Below, piece by piece: positions 26,679 to 35,521 of a stretch of 64,000 bases of DNA. Position 1 is the stretch's first letter. The number at the start of each line of letters is the position of its first letter. Origin of the DNA: Candidatus Endonucleibacter bathymodioli (lineage in GTDB: Bacteria; Pseudomonadota; Gammaproteobacteria; Pseudomonadales; Endozoicomonadaceae); NCBI GenBank assembly GCA_030674915.1, contig JASXSV010000015.1:1-64000 (forward strand), written 5' to 3'. The notes under the pieces are model-generated. The model saw only the letters and a list, made by a program, of their open reading frames with translations. It was not told the origin of the DNA and did not search any database. Both the position numbers and the translations under genes were made by a program.

Positions 26679-27284
26679 ATGCGATTATCTATAGAAAGCA
26701 TCATTCTTCTCTTAACGCTCTTCTTGACTGAAGCATGGTTTCTGAATGGCTACTTCTCCGGGCAACCTGATTTTGGGCCAGCTATAGCATTTTTGGTAGC
26801 GCTAGGGGCAATGTTTACGAAAGATAAGATTAAGAAAAAACTTGGTTTTTCGGACGAGGTTTTAAGCCATGATATTGAGCTTTTCGAGGCATTTCAAAGA
26901 GCATTCCCTGTAGATCCAACACTACGACTATTAAAAGAAAAAGATTTTGAAAATTCATTCTATCAAAATTCTATTCAGCCGTTATACAACTTCGTTGAGA
27001 CTTGGGACTCTGTTGAAAAAGAGTTCTTGAATAAGAAGCTAGAGAAAGAAAGAAAATCACTTTATGTAAAAGCAAAAGATTTAGCTATGGAATTTGCTAA
27101 ACACACTGTACCCGTAGGTTCTGGTTATTCTAGTTCAGTCTATCCCGACAGGCTGCGTGAACAAGATGGACCGCGGCCACAGCATGTTATTGATTCCGCG
27201 GAAATACTAAATAAAAAATCTAAAGAATTTACACCAAAATATGAATCTTTCGTTCGTTCTTGCAAGGCAGTACTGCAAAAATGA
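26679..27284 (+). CDS. Cassette-encoded protein with two N-terminal membrane helices
   Basis: 201 residues. Two hydrophobic helices (SIIL to FLTEAWFL and IAFLVALGAMF) are followed by a basic stretch KDKIKKKLGF and a cytoplasmic, largely helical domain of ~150 residues with the conserved-looking segments ELFEAFQRAFPVDPTLRLLKEKDF and FVETWDSVEKEFLNKK. I do not recognise a named family. It is the single gene of a 700-bp cassette, and the stop is directly before the next attC. The start ATG comes 18 bp after the attC core. Confidence 0.7.
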   Translation: MRLSIESIILLLTLFLTEAWFLNGYFSGQPDFGPAIAFLVALGAMFTKDKIKKKLGFSDEVLSHDIELFEAFQRAFPVDPTLRLLKEKDFENSFYQNSIQPLYNFVETWDSVEKEFLNKKLEKERKSLYVKAKDLAMEFAKHTVPVGSGYSSSVYPDRLREQDGPRPQHVIDSAEILNKKSKEFTPKYESFVRSCKAVLQK

Positions 27285-27285
27285 T

Positions 27286-27357
27286 TTATAACAATGCGCT
27301 CGTGCGGGCGCAAACTACGCTGCGCTTATTTTTATCCGCCCAGCTTTGTCGTTATGT
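27286..27357 (+). other. attC recombination site 14a
   Basis: Starts TTATAAC, has arms GCGGGCGCAAA and ATCCGCCCAGC, and ends GTCGTTATGT. Confidence 0.75.
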
Positions 27358-27391
27358 GCTTTAATATGTCTGAGCATCATGAGGAACTAAT

Positions 27392-28023
27392 ATGTCAGAC
27401 TTAAATTATTGGTTGTTATTTTTATCTGCAGCTTTTGCTTTGAATATAGCTCCCGGGCCTGATCTTTTATATATCTTAACCAAACAATCGTAAACGGTAA
27501 AAAGGTTGGTGTTGCATCTGCTCTTGGTGTTTGTACTGGGGCTATTTTCCACGTTTTTCTTGCTTCATTTGGTCTGTCAGCAATTATTGCTTCGTCAGCT
27601 ATTGCTTTTACTTCGGTTAAAGTTATTGGTGCGTGCTATCTTATTTTTCTTGCCTATCAGTCATTTCTATCTTCTGGGACTAGTTTAGATATCTCAAATA
27701 CTACGCAGCCCCAAGAGACGCCTTTCGCTGCTTTTAAGCAAGGCATCCTTATAGATATATTAAACCCAAAAGCCGCAATATTTTTTATGGCATTTTTACC
27801 TCAGTTTATAAGGAATGATCATGGCTCAGCTCCATTGCAATTATTATATTTAGGCTTAATTATTGTCGTCATTGCAATAATAGTTGAGGTTATTTATGTC
27901 CTGATTGCTTCAAGTTTGACAGAAAAAGTTAGAGATAATAAAAAAACAAGTATGTGGCTCGATCGTATTGTTGGTACCGTGTTTCTTGCTCTTGGCATCA
28001 AGCTGGCTACAGCAAGCACATAA
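27392..28023 (+). pseudogene. LysE/RhtB-family exporter broken by a one-base frameshift
   Basis: The first frame encodes MSDLNYWLLFLSAAFALNIA, then PGPDLLYILTK, the LysE family N-terminus, and stops at about 27,492. The next frame continues perfectly as NGKKVGVASALGVCTGAIFH and runs to LFLALGIKLATAST-like ...VFLALGIKLATAST. Adding one A in the ACCAAACAATCG region (about 27,478-27,489) would restore an intact ~211-residue amino-acid exporter with six helices. Everything else is intact, so the mutation is recent or a sequencing/assembly error. Single gene of its cassette. Confidence 0.8.
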
Positions 28024-28080
28024 CAAGCCAATCATGCAGTACAAATAACAGTTGGTTTTTTGCTCGTTCCTAGCTTATTT
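28018..28080 (+). other. Truncated attC at the right edge of the array
   Basis: Starts ACATAACAAGCCAATC and keeps the left arm AACAGTTGGTTTTTTGCTCG, closely like sites 2 and 10, but the right arm and GTTRRRY core are missing. The similarity stops near 28,080, where unrelated sequence begins, so the array was cut here. Confidence 0.65.
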
Positions 28081-28081
28081 C

Positions 28082-28219
28082 ATGTCTAACTTTCTCAACG
28101 ATAACATAAATCAAAGTGTTTTCTTTGTTATTAATTACCTTGAAGTGCTAGGTGAAAATACCTTCGAATACAGCCTTTACAAGCTGCTCGAAAACGATGG
28201 ATTGTTATGCGCGTTATAA
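28082..28219 (+). pseudogene. Possible N-terminal transposase fragment
   Basis: A 45-codon frame, MSNFLNDNINQSVFFVINYL then EVLGENTFEYSLYKLLENDG, resembles the first residues of IS1182-like transposases (a short beta region followed by TFEYSLYxLL). It ends at a stop just where the IS30 relic begins. Too short for a firm call. Confidence 0.3.
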
Positions 28220-28760
28220 GAATAAACCTAGATTTCCACAATAACCGACACACTTACCCGATAAAAACTCAATCGGACTAAAGTAGTTTAAGGCTTTTCG
28301 TGGCCGTATGTTGATTAAAAATTGTGCCTCATCAATTTTATTTTTCGACACATCGCCAATCTTCATTCCCTTTGGGAAGAATCTCCGTAGCAGGCCATTA
28401 GTATTCTCGTTAAGTCCACGTTGCCATGAGTGGTATGGCTTAGCAAAGTAGATCTTACAGCTTAATGATTGAGCGATACTTGCGTGGCCGGCAAACTCGC
28501 CACCGTTATCAAATGTAATGGTCTTACAGATACTCTTGTAAGGTCGTAGCATCTTTTTGATGGCCTGGGCTCACTGCTGTTTTTGTCTTGTTTTTCACTC
28601 TGACCGTTAAAAGAAGTTTCGAGACACGCTCGGTGAGCGTCACAAGATATCCATCTTGGCCGTGAACGGTATCCCTCCCCTGCGCTATATCACCATTGAG
28701 CGAATGAGAAAAATATATGAATATTGCAGGGACGTGGAAGGTAAAATCACCACCGCCGTC
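28214..28760 (-). pseudogene. IS30-family transposase fragment
   Basis: Read on the - strand: DTVHGQDGYLVTLTERVSKLLLTVRV, a frameshift, then ITFDNGGEFAGHASIAQSL...KIYFAKPYHSWQRGLNEN, and NIRPRKALNYFSPIEFL. This covers the DDE catalytic core of an IS30 transposase. The N-terminal HTH part is missing. It is a different IS30 lineage from the two intact copies at 40.4 and 46.8 kb. Confidence 0.75.
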
Positions 28761-28779
28761 GGCATAAAGCAAAAGCAAA

Positions 28780-29276
28780 TCACCAACCTAAATGAATATA
28801 AAATTACGCTAATCAACGTGGGGGTGGCAAGGCTAGCGATGAAAAGGATAGCCAGGGTTAAGCCTGCAAGTTGAGACAAATACTACGCTCTTTATGTGGT
28901 TGTTTCTGTGGGTTATCGCTTCAACTACACTCAGGGCACTTAGTTTATAATTTAGGCAGTGACACTGATTATGCTCTCACAAGAAAGAATCCAGAAGATC
29001 GCATTACTGCCAGTAAAGTAGTTGAGATGATTAAATGATATAGTACAGAGTAATCGTGACTCTGAAGATGGTGGGGTGACTGTCATCCGGCTAAAATAGA
29101 TGAATGTTTTTATGAGTACAGACAGGAAAACGTGTTGTGTGATAGTGGGTATAGATCAAGTTTCAGTGGGGGTTACAACAACACTTTAACGGTATACACT
29201 TCACAATTAGATGTCTAGGAAACCAAGTTTCGTAGTCACTCTTTAACCTCTATGAGTTACCATAAGGAAGACGATA
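28780..29276. other. Non-coding stretch
   Basis: Nothing recognisable on either strand beyond short frames that shadow the IS30 relic. The last bases include TAAGGAAGACGATA, the ribosome site of the next gene. Confidence 0.5.
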
Positions 29277-29828
29277 ATGCTGAACAAGACTATTACTGTA
29301 CTGCTCATCTTTGCATTTCTGAGCGGTTGCTCTGCAACAGGAACTACGCCAGCAGACAAGAGAGCATCAATAAACCAGATGCATAATAAGGTCCTTTCAG
29401 AAATTTATGCGAAATCATCAACAGCAAAATCTGACGTATCTTCTAGTGCTGGTTACGCCGTGTTTAGCAATGCACAGATAAATTTGTTTATTGTTTCTGG
29501 GGGTACAGGTTTTGGCGTTGCTAAGTCCAATGGGAAAAGTATATACATGAAGATGGCTGAAGCTGGTATAGGTCTAGGGTTGGGGGTGAAAGATTTTCGG
29601 GCTCTGTTCGTCTTTCATACGCAAAAGGCTTACACAGACTTCGTCGAGAAAGGTTGGGCATTTGGTGCTGAAGCGGATGCCGCAGCCAAAACATCCGACA
29701 AAGGTGGAGAGACTGGGGGAGGGGTAACCATTGGCAATATTACGGTGTATCAGATAACCGATACTGGACTTACTTTGCAGGCAACCGTTAAAGGGACAAA
29801 GTACTGGAAAGATAGCGAACTAAATTAA
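29277..29828 (+). CDS. YSC84-domain lipoprotein
   Basis: 183 residues. The signal peptide ends in the lipobox LSGC (Cys at 18), so the mature protein is a lipoprotein. The rest matches the Ysc84/SH3YL1-type domain (PF04366): SSAGYAVFSNAQINLFIVSG, FGVAKSNGKSIYMKMAEAG, FRALFVFHTQKAYTDFVEKG, WAFGAEADAAAKT and TGLTLQATVKGTKYWKD. In eukaryotes this domain binds lipids and actin-related partners; the role of the common bacterial lipoproteins is unknown. Ribosome site AAGGAAG lies 8 bp upstream of the ATG. It stands alone between relics, apparently intact. Confidence 0.85.
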   Translation: MLNKTITVLLIFAFLSGCSATGTTPADKRASINQMHNKVLSEIYAKSSTAKSDVSSSAGYAVFSNAQINLFIVSGGTGFGVAKSNGKSIYMKMAEAGIGLGLGVKDFRALFVFHTQKAYTDFVEKGWAFGAEADAAAKTSDKGGETGGGVTIGNITVYQITDTGLTLQATVKGTKYWKDSELN

Positions 29829-30087
29829 AATGATGAAAGAAGGTAGGCTGAAGTATGTGCTAAAAAGAGCCAGTATATAGCTCTGTGTAACGGTCAAGAT
29901 TAAAGGTAATCGACCCCGTGGCCTTCGAATTAGCTGATAAATAAGTTTAAGGCCGTTTCCCAACTTTTGATTGGTATCTTTCATTTTTCTGATGCATCCA
30001 TGATTGCAGGGGTGCAGTTTTTTTAGCGTAGTATTAGTTTGGTAGCAGTGTGCGGTTTTTGAGCTAGCATTGATGGCAGTAATATAT

Positions 30088-30199
30088 CATCAAGGGCTTT
30101 GCTATTGATGATAAAAGGATAAAAAATGTCCGCTATTTCGAAAAAGATTATTTTCAGGAGATGAGCAAGCTGGTACGCTCCACAAAAGCATTTGCATAG
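30088..30199 (+). pseudogene. RhuM-like fragment
   Basis: The frame IKGFAIDDKRIKNVRYFEKDYF continues QEMSKLVRSTKAFA to a stop. It resembles the central part of RhuM-family proteins (KGFxxDDxRLKN...YFxELLxxIRxIR), which are often encoded inside type I R-M loci. Only ~37 residues remain. Confidence 0.4.
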
Positions 30200-30279
30200 C
30201 ATATTTTGCGTTTCGCACGCTGTAAAATAATTTGTGGAGTCTGCACACTTCACCAAATAAAGATGGTGCTTTAAATTTT

Positions 30280-30357
30280 CAGATGATAGACAACAGGCAC
30301 AATTAATAGCAAGAGGCGGGAATAAATAGTGGTCAGCGAAACCAACGAGCAGGAGCT
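30280..30357 (+). repeat. Direct repeat copy 1: 5' end of an hsdR gene
   Basis: Seventy-eight bp from CAGATGATAGACAACAGG to GAGCAGGAGCT, identical to 31699-31776. Similarity extends more weakly about 50 bp to the left. It includes a GTG start at 30329 and the codons VVSETNEQEL typical of HsdR N-termini; this copy then diverges and stops (LGAMIEWSVFRSDGKE). Confidence 0.75.
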
Positions 30358-30418
30358 GGGAGCCATGATTGAATGGTCAGTGTTTAGAAGCGATGGCAAA
30401 GAATAAAGAGGCGGAAGC

Positions 30419-31534
30419 ATGAAGCCCTATATCCCCAATGAATTACCGTTGCAGGGGCTGGACTATAAGCAACTTTTTGCGGTGGTTGGCAATGCCAATG
30501 CCGAACTTGCCCGCTATGATGGTTTATTGCAGGGCATTCCCGCCCCCGAAGTGATGCTTTCTCCTTTAACGACCCAGGAAGCCGTATTGTCTTCAAAAAT
30601 AGAAGGCACTCAGGCGACGGTTGATGAGGTTTTGGAGCATGAGGCTGGAATGCGAAAGGACGGCGAAAAAGAGAACGACATTTATGAGGTTTTGAATTAC
30701 CGACATGCCTTAATAATGTCTCGTGAAGGCCGTAACGATAGGCCTATCAAGCTGGGTTTTATTTGCGAGCTGCATAAAATATTGCTCGATAGTGTGCGAG
30801 GACAAGACAAAACACCTGGTGCTTTTAGAAAAGATCAAAACTGGATTGGTAAAGCAGGCTGTTTAATGGAAGAGGCCAGCTTTATTCCGCCATCACCTTT
30901 AGTGTTAGGTGAGTTTTTGCAAAAATGGGAATCCTATATGGGCTTTGATGATAGTGACTTTTTACTACAAACGGCCGTTGTTCATGCTCAGTTTGAACTA
31001 CTTCACCCATTTAAGGATGGTAATGGACGAATTGGGCGCTTGCTCATTCCTTTGTTTTTGTATCAGAAAAAAGCACTGTCTCAACCGATGTTTTATTTAA
31101 GTGAGTACCTAGAGGCGCACAGAGACGAATATTATCAAAGGCTTAAAGCCATATCGCAAGAGAATGACTGGAATGGCTGGATTTTATTCTTTTTAAAAGC
31201 GGTAGTAGAGCAAGCCAAGCAAAATAGTGTTAGGGTTCGTTCCATTATGGATTTATACGACAAAGTAAAAATAGAAATGCAGGAGATCACTCGCTCTCAA
31301 TACAGTGTTTATTTGTTGGATGCTATTTTTTCTAAGCCTCTTTTTCAGGTTTCAGACTTGGTCAAACAACTTAATAATGAGTGTGGTATTCACGAAAAAA
31401 CAACGTCTGTCTTGTTAAGAAGGATAATAAAAGATGCTGACATTTTAAAAGAGGTACGACCTGCGAGGGGTAGGCGCTCTGCAGTTCTTTATTTTCCTAG
31501 ACTGATCCGGAGGGCCGAAGGGAAAGAAATATAA
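30419..31534 (+). CDS. Fic-domain protein (class II, AMPylase-type)
   Basis: 371 residues. The Fic motif HPFKDGNGRIGR is complete (residues ~196-207), so it should transfer AMP or another NMP from a nucleotide to a hydroxyl side chain of a target protein. An N-terminal inhibitory helix motif, S58-SKI-E62-G63, fits the (S/T)xxxE(G/N) signature of auto-inhibited class II Fic proteins. The C-terminal ~100 residues look like a winged helix. AGAGGCGGAAGC precedes the ATG. It is flanked by duplicated hsdR starts and rhuM debris; fic genes of this type are commonly embedded in type I R-M operons, so it is probably the survivor of such a locus. A host-directed role cannot be excluded. Confidence 0.88.
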   Translation: MKPYIPNELPLQGLDYKQLFAVVGNANAELARYDGLLQGIPAPEVMLSPLTTQEAVLSSKIEGTQATVDEVLEHEAGMRKDGEKENDIYEVLNYRHALIMSREGRNDRPIKLGFICELHKILLDSVRGQDKTPGAFRKDQNWIGKAGCLMEEASFIPPSPLVLGEFLQKWESYMGFDDSDFLLQTAVVHAQFELLHPFKDGNGRIGRLLIPLFLYQKKALSQPMFYLSEYLEAHRDEYYQRLKAISQENDWNGWILFFLKAVVEQAKQNSVRVRSIMDLYDKVKIEMQEITRSQYSVYLLDAIFSKPLFQVSDLVKQLNNECGIHEKTTSVLLRRIIKDADILKEVRPARGRRSAVLYFPRLIRRAEGKEI

Positions 31535-31698
31535 CAAGTCTTGGAGGGCGTATTTATTGATTTAAGTTCCACAAAAGTGTTTGTGAAGTCTCTACGCTCC
31601 ACAATCTCTATTGTAGAGCGTAATTTTACATTCACGCTCCGCAAAGGTGTTTGTGGCGTCTGCACGCGTCACAAAGTAAATATGCTGCTTTGACTTTT
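31535..31698. other. Hairpin-rich leader before the second hsdR start
   Basis: Contains several short inverted repeats built on TACGCTCCACAA and TTGTAGAGCGTA, and near-copies of CGCTCCRCAAARGTGTTTGTG. Similar pieces occur at 30171-30200. This may be an old regulatory region of the hsd locus or a small palindromic repeat. Confidence 0.35.
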
Positions 31699-31776
31699 CA
31701 GATGATAGACAACAGGCACAATTAATAGCAAGAGGCGGGAATAAATAGTGGTCAGCGAAACCAACGAGCAGGAGCT
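31699..31776 (+). repeat. Direct repeat copy 2: 5' end of an hsdR gene
   Basis: Identical 78-bp partner of 30280-30357. Here the frame continues into a slightly longer HsdR N-terminus. Confidence 0.75.
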
Positions 31777-32050
31777 AGAATCCTTAATCGGAAAAGCTCT
31801 CATGGGACAGTGTCTGGAAAAACTTAAAGCCGATGGAGTGCGGGAGACGAATCATGACTATGACTCAAGCAAGCACGTTAAAATGGGATTTGCCGCTGAT
31901 TTTGGCGAAAATCCTTGCCTTTGGGCACAGTTAAGCGATGCCTGTTTATGGCAGCCCCCCCCCAAGCCGAATAACTGGACAAACTGTGCAAAACTATCGA
32001 CTGGGAATGCAAATTTATTGAGTGCTTTAGTTAGTGAAGATAGTAACTGA
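31748..32050 (+). pseudogene. 5' fragment of type I restriction subunit hsdR
   Basis: GTG start; VVSETNEQELESLIGKALMG, then QCLEKLKADGVRET, resembles the first ~35 residues of HsdR. After that the frame is not HsdR-like (it passes a run of nine C at 31957) and ends after 100 codons. No helicase or nuclease domain follows, so it is a dead fragment, matching the 3' hsdR piece at 25140-25457 in kind. Confidence 0.6.
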
Positions 32051-32163
32051 GGTATGCATTCCCACGCTGGGTATGGGAACGATAAACTCTTTTAGTTGGG
32101 CGCTAATTTTGGTGTTATCTGCAAACACTAACATGTTATCAAATTGTTTAAGGAGTAAAACTT

Positions 32164-33486
32164 ATGTGGGGGAAACTATTATCACGGAAGCGGTTCTATG
32201 GCTATGGAAAAATTGAAGCAGATAAGGATGATACAAAATATAGAAACAGCTTTCATAGGGATTATGATCGCCTTATTTTCTCGAAATCATTTAGACGGCT
32301 AGCAAAAAAAACTCAAGTTCATCCATTATCAAATAATGATCATGTACATGATAGACTCACACATAGCTTAGAAGTTGCGAGTGTTGGGAGAAGTTTAGGG
32401 CTTAAAGCTGGTGGAATGATGAAGAATAGAGGGGAGAGCGTTGATCCTCATGATGTAGCATATATTATTCAAACTGCATGTTTAGCTCATGATATAGGCA
32501 ATCCTCCATTTGGCCATGCTGGTGAAGAAGTCATCAAAGAATGGTTTTTAAAAAATAAAGGTGAATATTTTTTAAGTGAATTGCCATTAGACAAAACCAG
32601 TGATTTTCAACACTTAGATGGAAATGCCCAAAGTTTTAGGATAGTAAGCCAGTTGGAACATAATTTATTTAAAGGTGGAATGAATTTGACATTTGCTACG
32701 TTGGGAGCACTTGTTAAGTATCCATATTCATCTGATGAGTGCCAATCAAGTGGTAAATCAAAATTTAATTACTTTAAAAGTGAGGGTGAGTTCTTTTCCA
32801 TTTTATTTTCTGAACTAGGGCTAAAAAGTAAGGATGGAAGCTATAAAAGGCACCCATTCTCTTATTTGATGGAAGTAGCAGATGATATTTGTTATGGGTT
32901 ACTTGATTTGCAAGATGCATTTGAGCTTAAAGTAATAGATAAGTCAGACATGCAGGGTATATTCAACCTTTTGTGTGGAAAGAAAAAAACAGAGGAGGTG
33001 TATTCAAGTGATCGTAGTGATATTAATAAAGTATCTAAACTTGTAGGTAGTTCTGTTAATCAATTGGCTTTACATGCAATGGATGTATATGAAAATAATT
33101 TACACTTAATTTTAGGAGAAAAACAACCTACAGATTTAATTTCATTGTTTTCAGAAGAAAGTTTAAAAGACGGTATTGAGAAGGCGAAAGATTTAGGTAA
33201 GAATAAAATATTTAATGAAAAGAGAAAGGTGGAGCTGGAGCTAGGTTCTTTCAATATTATTGAGACATTACTTGATCATCTTATCCGAGCGACCTTTGAG
33301 CTTTATACTAATGATGAAAAATGTCTCTCTTTTCGGAATAAGAGAGTATTAAAATTGATGGGAAATGAAGCATATGAAAAGTCTGATAATTTATATGAAA
33401 TGTATCAGAGAGTAATTGACTATTTAGTTGGCATGACAGATAATCATGCGAAATATATTGCAAATCAAATAAATGGCATGGGGTAA
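32164..33486 (+). CDS. dgt: dGTP triphosphohydrolase (HD domain)
   Basis: 440 residues. YDRLIFSKSFRRLAKKTQVHPL and NDHVHDRLTHSLEVASVGRSL (H67) precede the HD pair H109-D110 in LAHDIGNPPFGHAGE, the metal site of dNTP triphosphohydrolases; EVADDICYGLLDL supplies the final metal-binding Asp. It hydrolyses dGTP to deoxyguanosine and triphosphate. Ribosome site AAGGAG is 10 bp before the ATG. Several dGTPases act against phages by depleting dNTPs, and the position in a zone of defence debris fits that, but a housekeeping role is equally possible. Confidence 0.92.
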   Translation: MWGKLLSRKRFYGYGKIEADKDDTKYRNSFHRDYDRLIFSKSFRRLAKKTQVHPLSNNDHVHDRLTHSLEVASVGRSLGLKAGGMMKNRGESVDPHDVAYIIQTACLAHDIGNPPFGHAGEEVIKEWFLKNKGEYFLSELPLDKTSDFQHLDGNAQSFRIVSQLEHNLFKGGMNLTFATLGALVKYPYSSDECQSSGKSKFNYFKSEGEFFSILFSELGLKSKDGSYKRHPFSYLMEVADDICYGLLDLQDAFELKVIDKSDMQGIFNLLCGKKKTEEVYSSDRSDINKVSKLVGSSVNQLALHAMDVYENNLHLILGEKQPTDLISLFSEESLKDGIEKAKDLGKNKIFNEKRKVELELGSFNIIETLLDHLIRATFELYTNDEKCLSFRNKRVLKLMGNEAYEKSDNLYEMYQRVIDYLVGMTDNHAKYIANQINGMG

Positions 33487-33489
33487 CAT

Positions 33490-33610
33490 CGTGTTTAGTA
33501 ATGTTCTCATAAATAGCTAACAATTTAATTTGTGATCGGTAGCCTAAAGTATTTCTGGGTCTATTATGTAATTTATTAATCAGATTCTGTATTTGTTCAT
33601 TTATTACGAG
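33490..33610 (-). pseudogene. IS30-family transposase 3' fragment
   Basis: On the - strand the frame reads NEQIQNLINKLHNRPRNTLG then YRSQIKLL, matching the C-terminal NxRPRKxLxxxTPxE region of IS30 transposases. Only ~40 residues are left. Confidence 0.55.
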
Positions 33611-33619
33611 GTTGCAATC

Positions 33620-34343
33620 AGCAACTGTCTGATCCAACCGTTTGTATTTTTATCGATGTCTCTATCCAAGAAAGGATAGGGTGAGAAAAGTAAATATCTA
33701 TTTCCAAGTCTTTAGAAATAACACATGCTTTGCAGCTCTCAACTCATTGTGGAATGTGGTCGTTTTTATTTTCCCTTGTAAATATATTAGATAGCGCACC
33801 TCTGTAGCAGCTAATAAATATGCATCCTTACCGGCTCAGCGAACAATGACTTGTAGAATAATGAGGCTTAGCTGTTTTGATCTCGAACCAAGGCTATAGT
33901 CTTTTCTTTTAACTCTTTGTGTACTGCTTGTAATTGCGTTTTTGTCCAATCATAACACTCTAATAATTTACGGGTATTGTCTCCTGTTAAAGTGTCCGAT
34001 TCATTCAATCAGAACACACCTTCAATGGAGATGGTTGTAGTCGCCCAATAATTAGCGATGATAATCATTGTTCTGATGCTATTTCTAAAACCCTTAAGCC
34101 CGTCGTAACTATCAACCAAGGACATTTGCACATATTGAAGCCGCACGCAGGTTGGTACATGGTTTTGTTTAATGGTACAACCACATAGGGTGGCATCCGA
34201 GGTGTTCATGAATAACAGCCAAAATGGTTACGAACAAGCAAGACAGCTAACTCTTGAGCTCTGGGGTAAGAGGCCAGCAAGAAGTTGGGGCTTGTTCGGT
34301 TGTCGCCTTCCCCCCAACCTTGAATGGTAACGAGTATGTGGAG
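33620..34343. other. Decayed non-coding stretch
   Basis: Several short frames, e.g. on the - strand NESDTLTGDNTRKLLECYDW followed by TKTQLQAVHKELKEKT, suggest relics of a mobile-element gene, but I cannot name it. The last 40 bases contain the TGGTAACGAGTATGTGG motif described under findings. Confidence 0.4.
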
Positions 34344-35350
34344 CTACTTGCAAAAGCAGGAAAAGAGGCGAGATTTTTTTCTACGGCTATAGGGATGGTT
34401 TATGAGGGATGGTGCCCTCCGAGTGGTTAGGGTCTCGTCTCTAAGGCTATCTTCTGGCTTTTGTGCGACCCAACCCTTCTTGATTAGGGCCTCGTCTTTG
34501 TATGAGTGAAACGTGATTATCACGTGTTTTATAATACCTTCTTTTTTAAATTTTCTGATTATAGAATGTAACAAATACTCGTCAGCACCATGAACAGCAG
34601 ACTCTTTCTCCATCTCAAGTTGTGAATATGGATTAGTAACCATGTGTTTAATGTGACAAATACATTCGCGCGTGTCTAGTAGCGCTACAGCTAGATGTTT
34701 ATTCATGAAAGTGCATGAACAGATATATAGTGAGAACGAGAACCTCTTTCGTTGATTGGATATTGTATTTCATCAATTTCGTCTATGATCATCTTAGAAT
34801 GTTCCACGCAGAGAGTGTATGAAGATAGATTAGGGTCGTGGCTCAAAGATAGCCATTGATTTAAAACTGGTATTTGTTTCTCTAGAAGTGGTAGTGTGCG
34901 AGTGCAACTTTTATCTTGACATGTAATGGTATAGCATCCTTGTGTATCGTCACGCTTAAAACTTATGAGAGGGTTGTAGTCTGAATTGTGGTCGTCCAAT
35001 ATTTTTTGAATACATTCTAACCTTGATGTTATGTTGTTCAGGGTTGGAGCGATAGCCCAACCAGATAGTGCATTATCCACACCTAACTGATTTATATAGT
35101 TATTAGAATCATTATTGTCCTACTCTGTGGAGGTCTCTATGGGGTATGTCTCAAAGCTAAAAGCACACTCTTTATCGTCAATCATATCTTTATAAAAAGT
35201 AGGATCTCCTTTTGTATTTTTGGTTGTTATCCATTTATATGGCGTTATAACGTCAATATTTTTATGAAAAAATTTGGAATCGAGTATCATCTCTTGAGAA
35301 AAAGCAAAGCTTATGGTCATTACTAGGGGGAAGCACAATAAAAATTTCAT
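34344..35350 (-). pseudogene. Secreted paralogue family, copy A (broken)
   Basis: The first member of the tandem family, disrupted twice. It begins MKFLLCFPLVMTISFAFSQE and stops at a TAG near 35,120 (after YPIETSTE). The same frame resumes as DNNDSNNYINQLGVDNALSG and ends at 34,703. A frame shift then leads to the last part, MNKHLAVALLDTRECICHIK through ADEYLLHSIIRKFKKEGIIK to the tail SRRKKSRLFSCFCK. The tail has lost the CC pair (SCFCK instead of CCFRK). Domain order otherwise equals that of the intact copies. Confidence 0.8.
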
Positions 35351-35521
35351 TTTTAATACTCTCATTTTCTTCAGGATACCAAAAGTCGTAAATTTCAAAA
35401 GAGGGAACAATGCATTGAGCTTTGAGCGTTAGTTCGCATCGACTAAATGCAGTTATAGTAATATGCCTCCACTGAATGTGTGAGCGGCAGGCACACTACT
35501 CATGGGAGCTAGTATATGGGA

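Noticed and set aside
28211..28219. GCGTTATAA as the right core of the last attC
   Set aside because: It lies ~195 bp from the left box with no matching right arm between; it is more likely chance or the end of a transposase fragment.
30384..30596. 70-codon frame on the - strand over the fic start
   Set aside because: Shadow of fic; no ribosome site and no recognisable family.
31953..31961. Poly-C run as a phase-variation tract
   Set aside because: It lies in a frame that is already a dead hsdR fragment, so length changes would not switch a functional gene.
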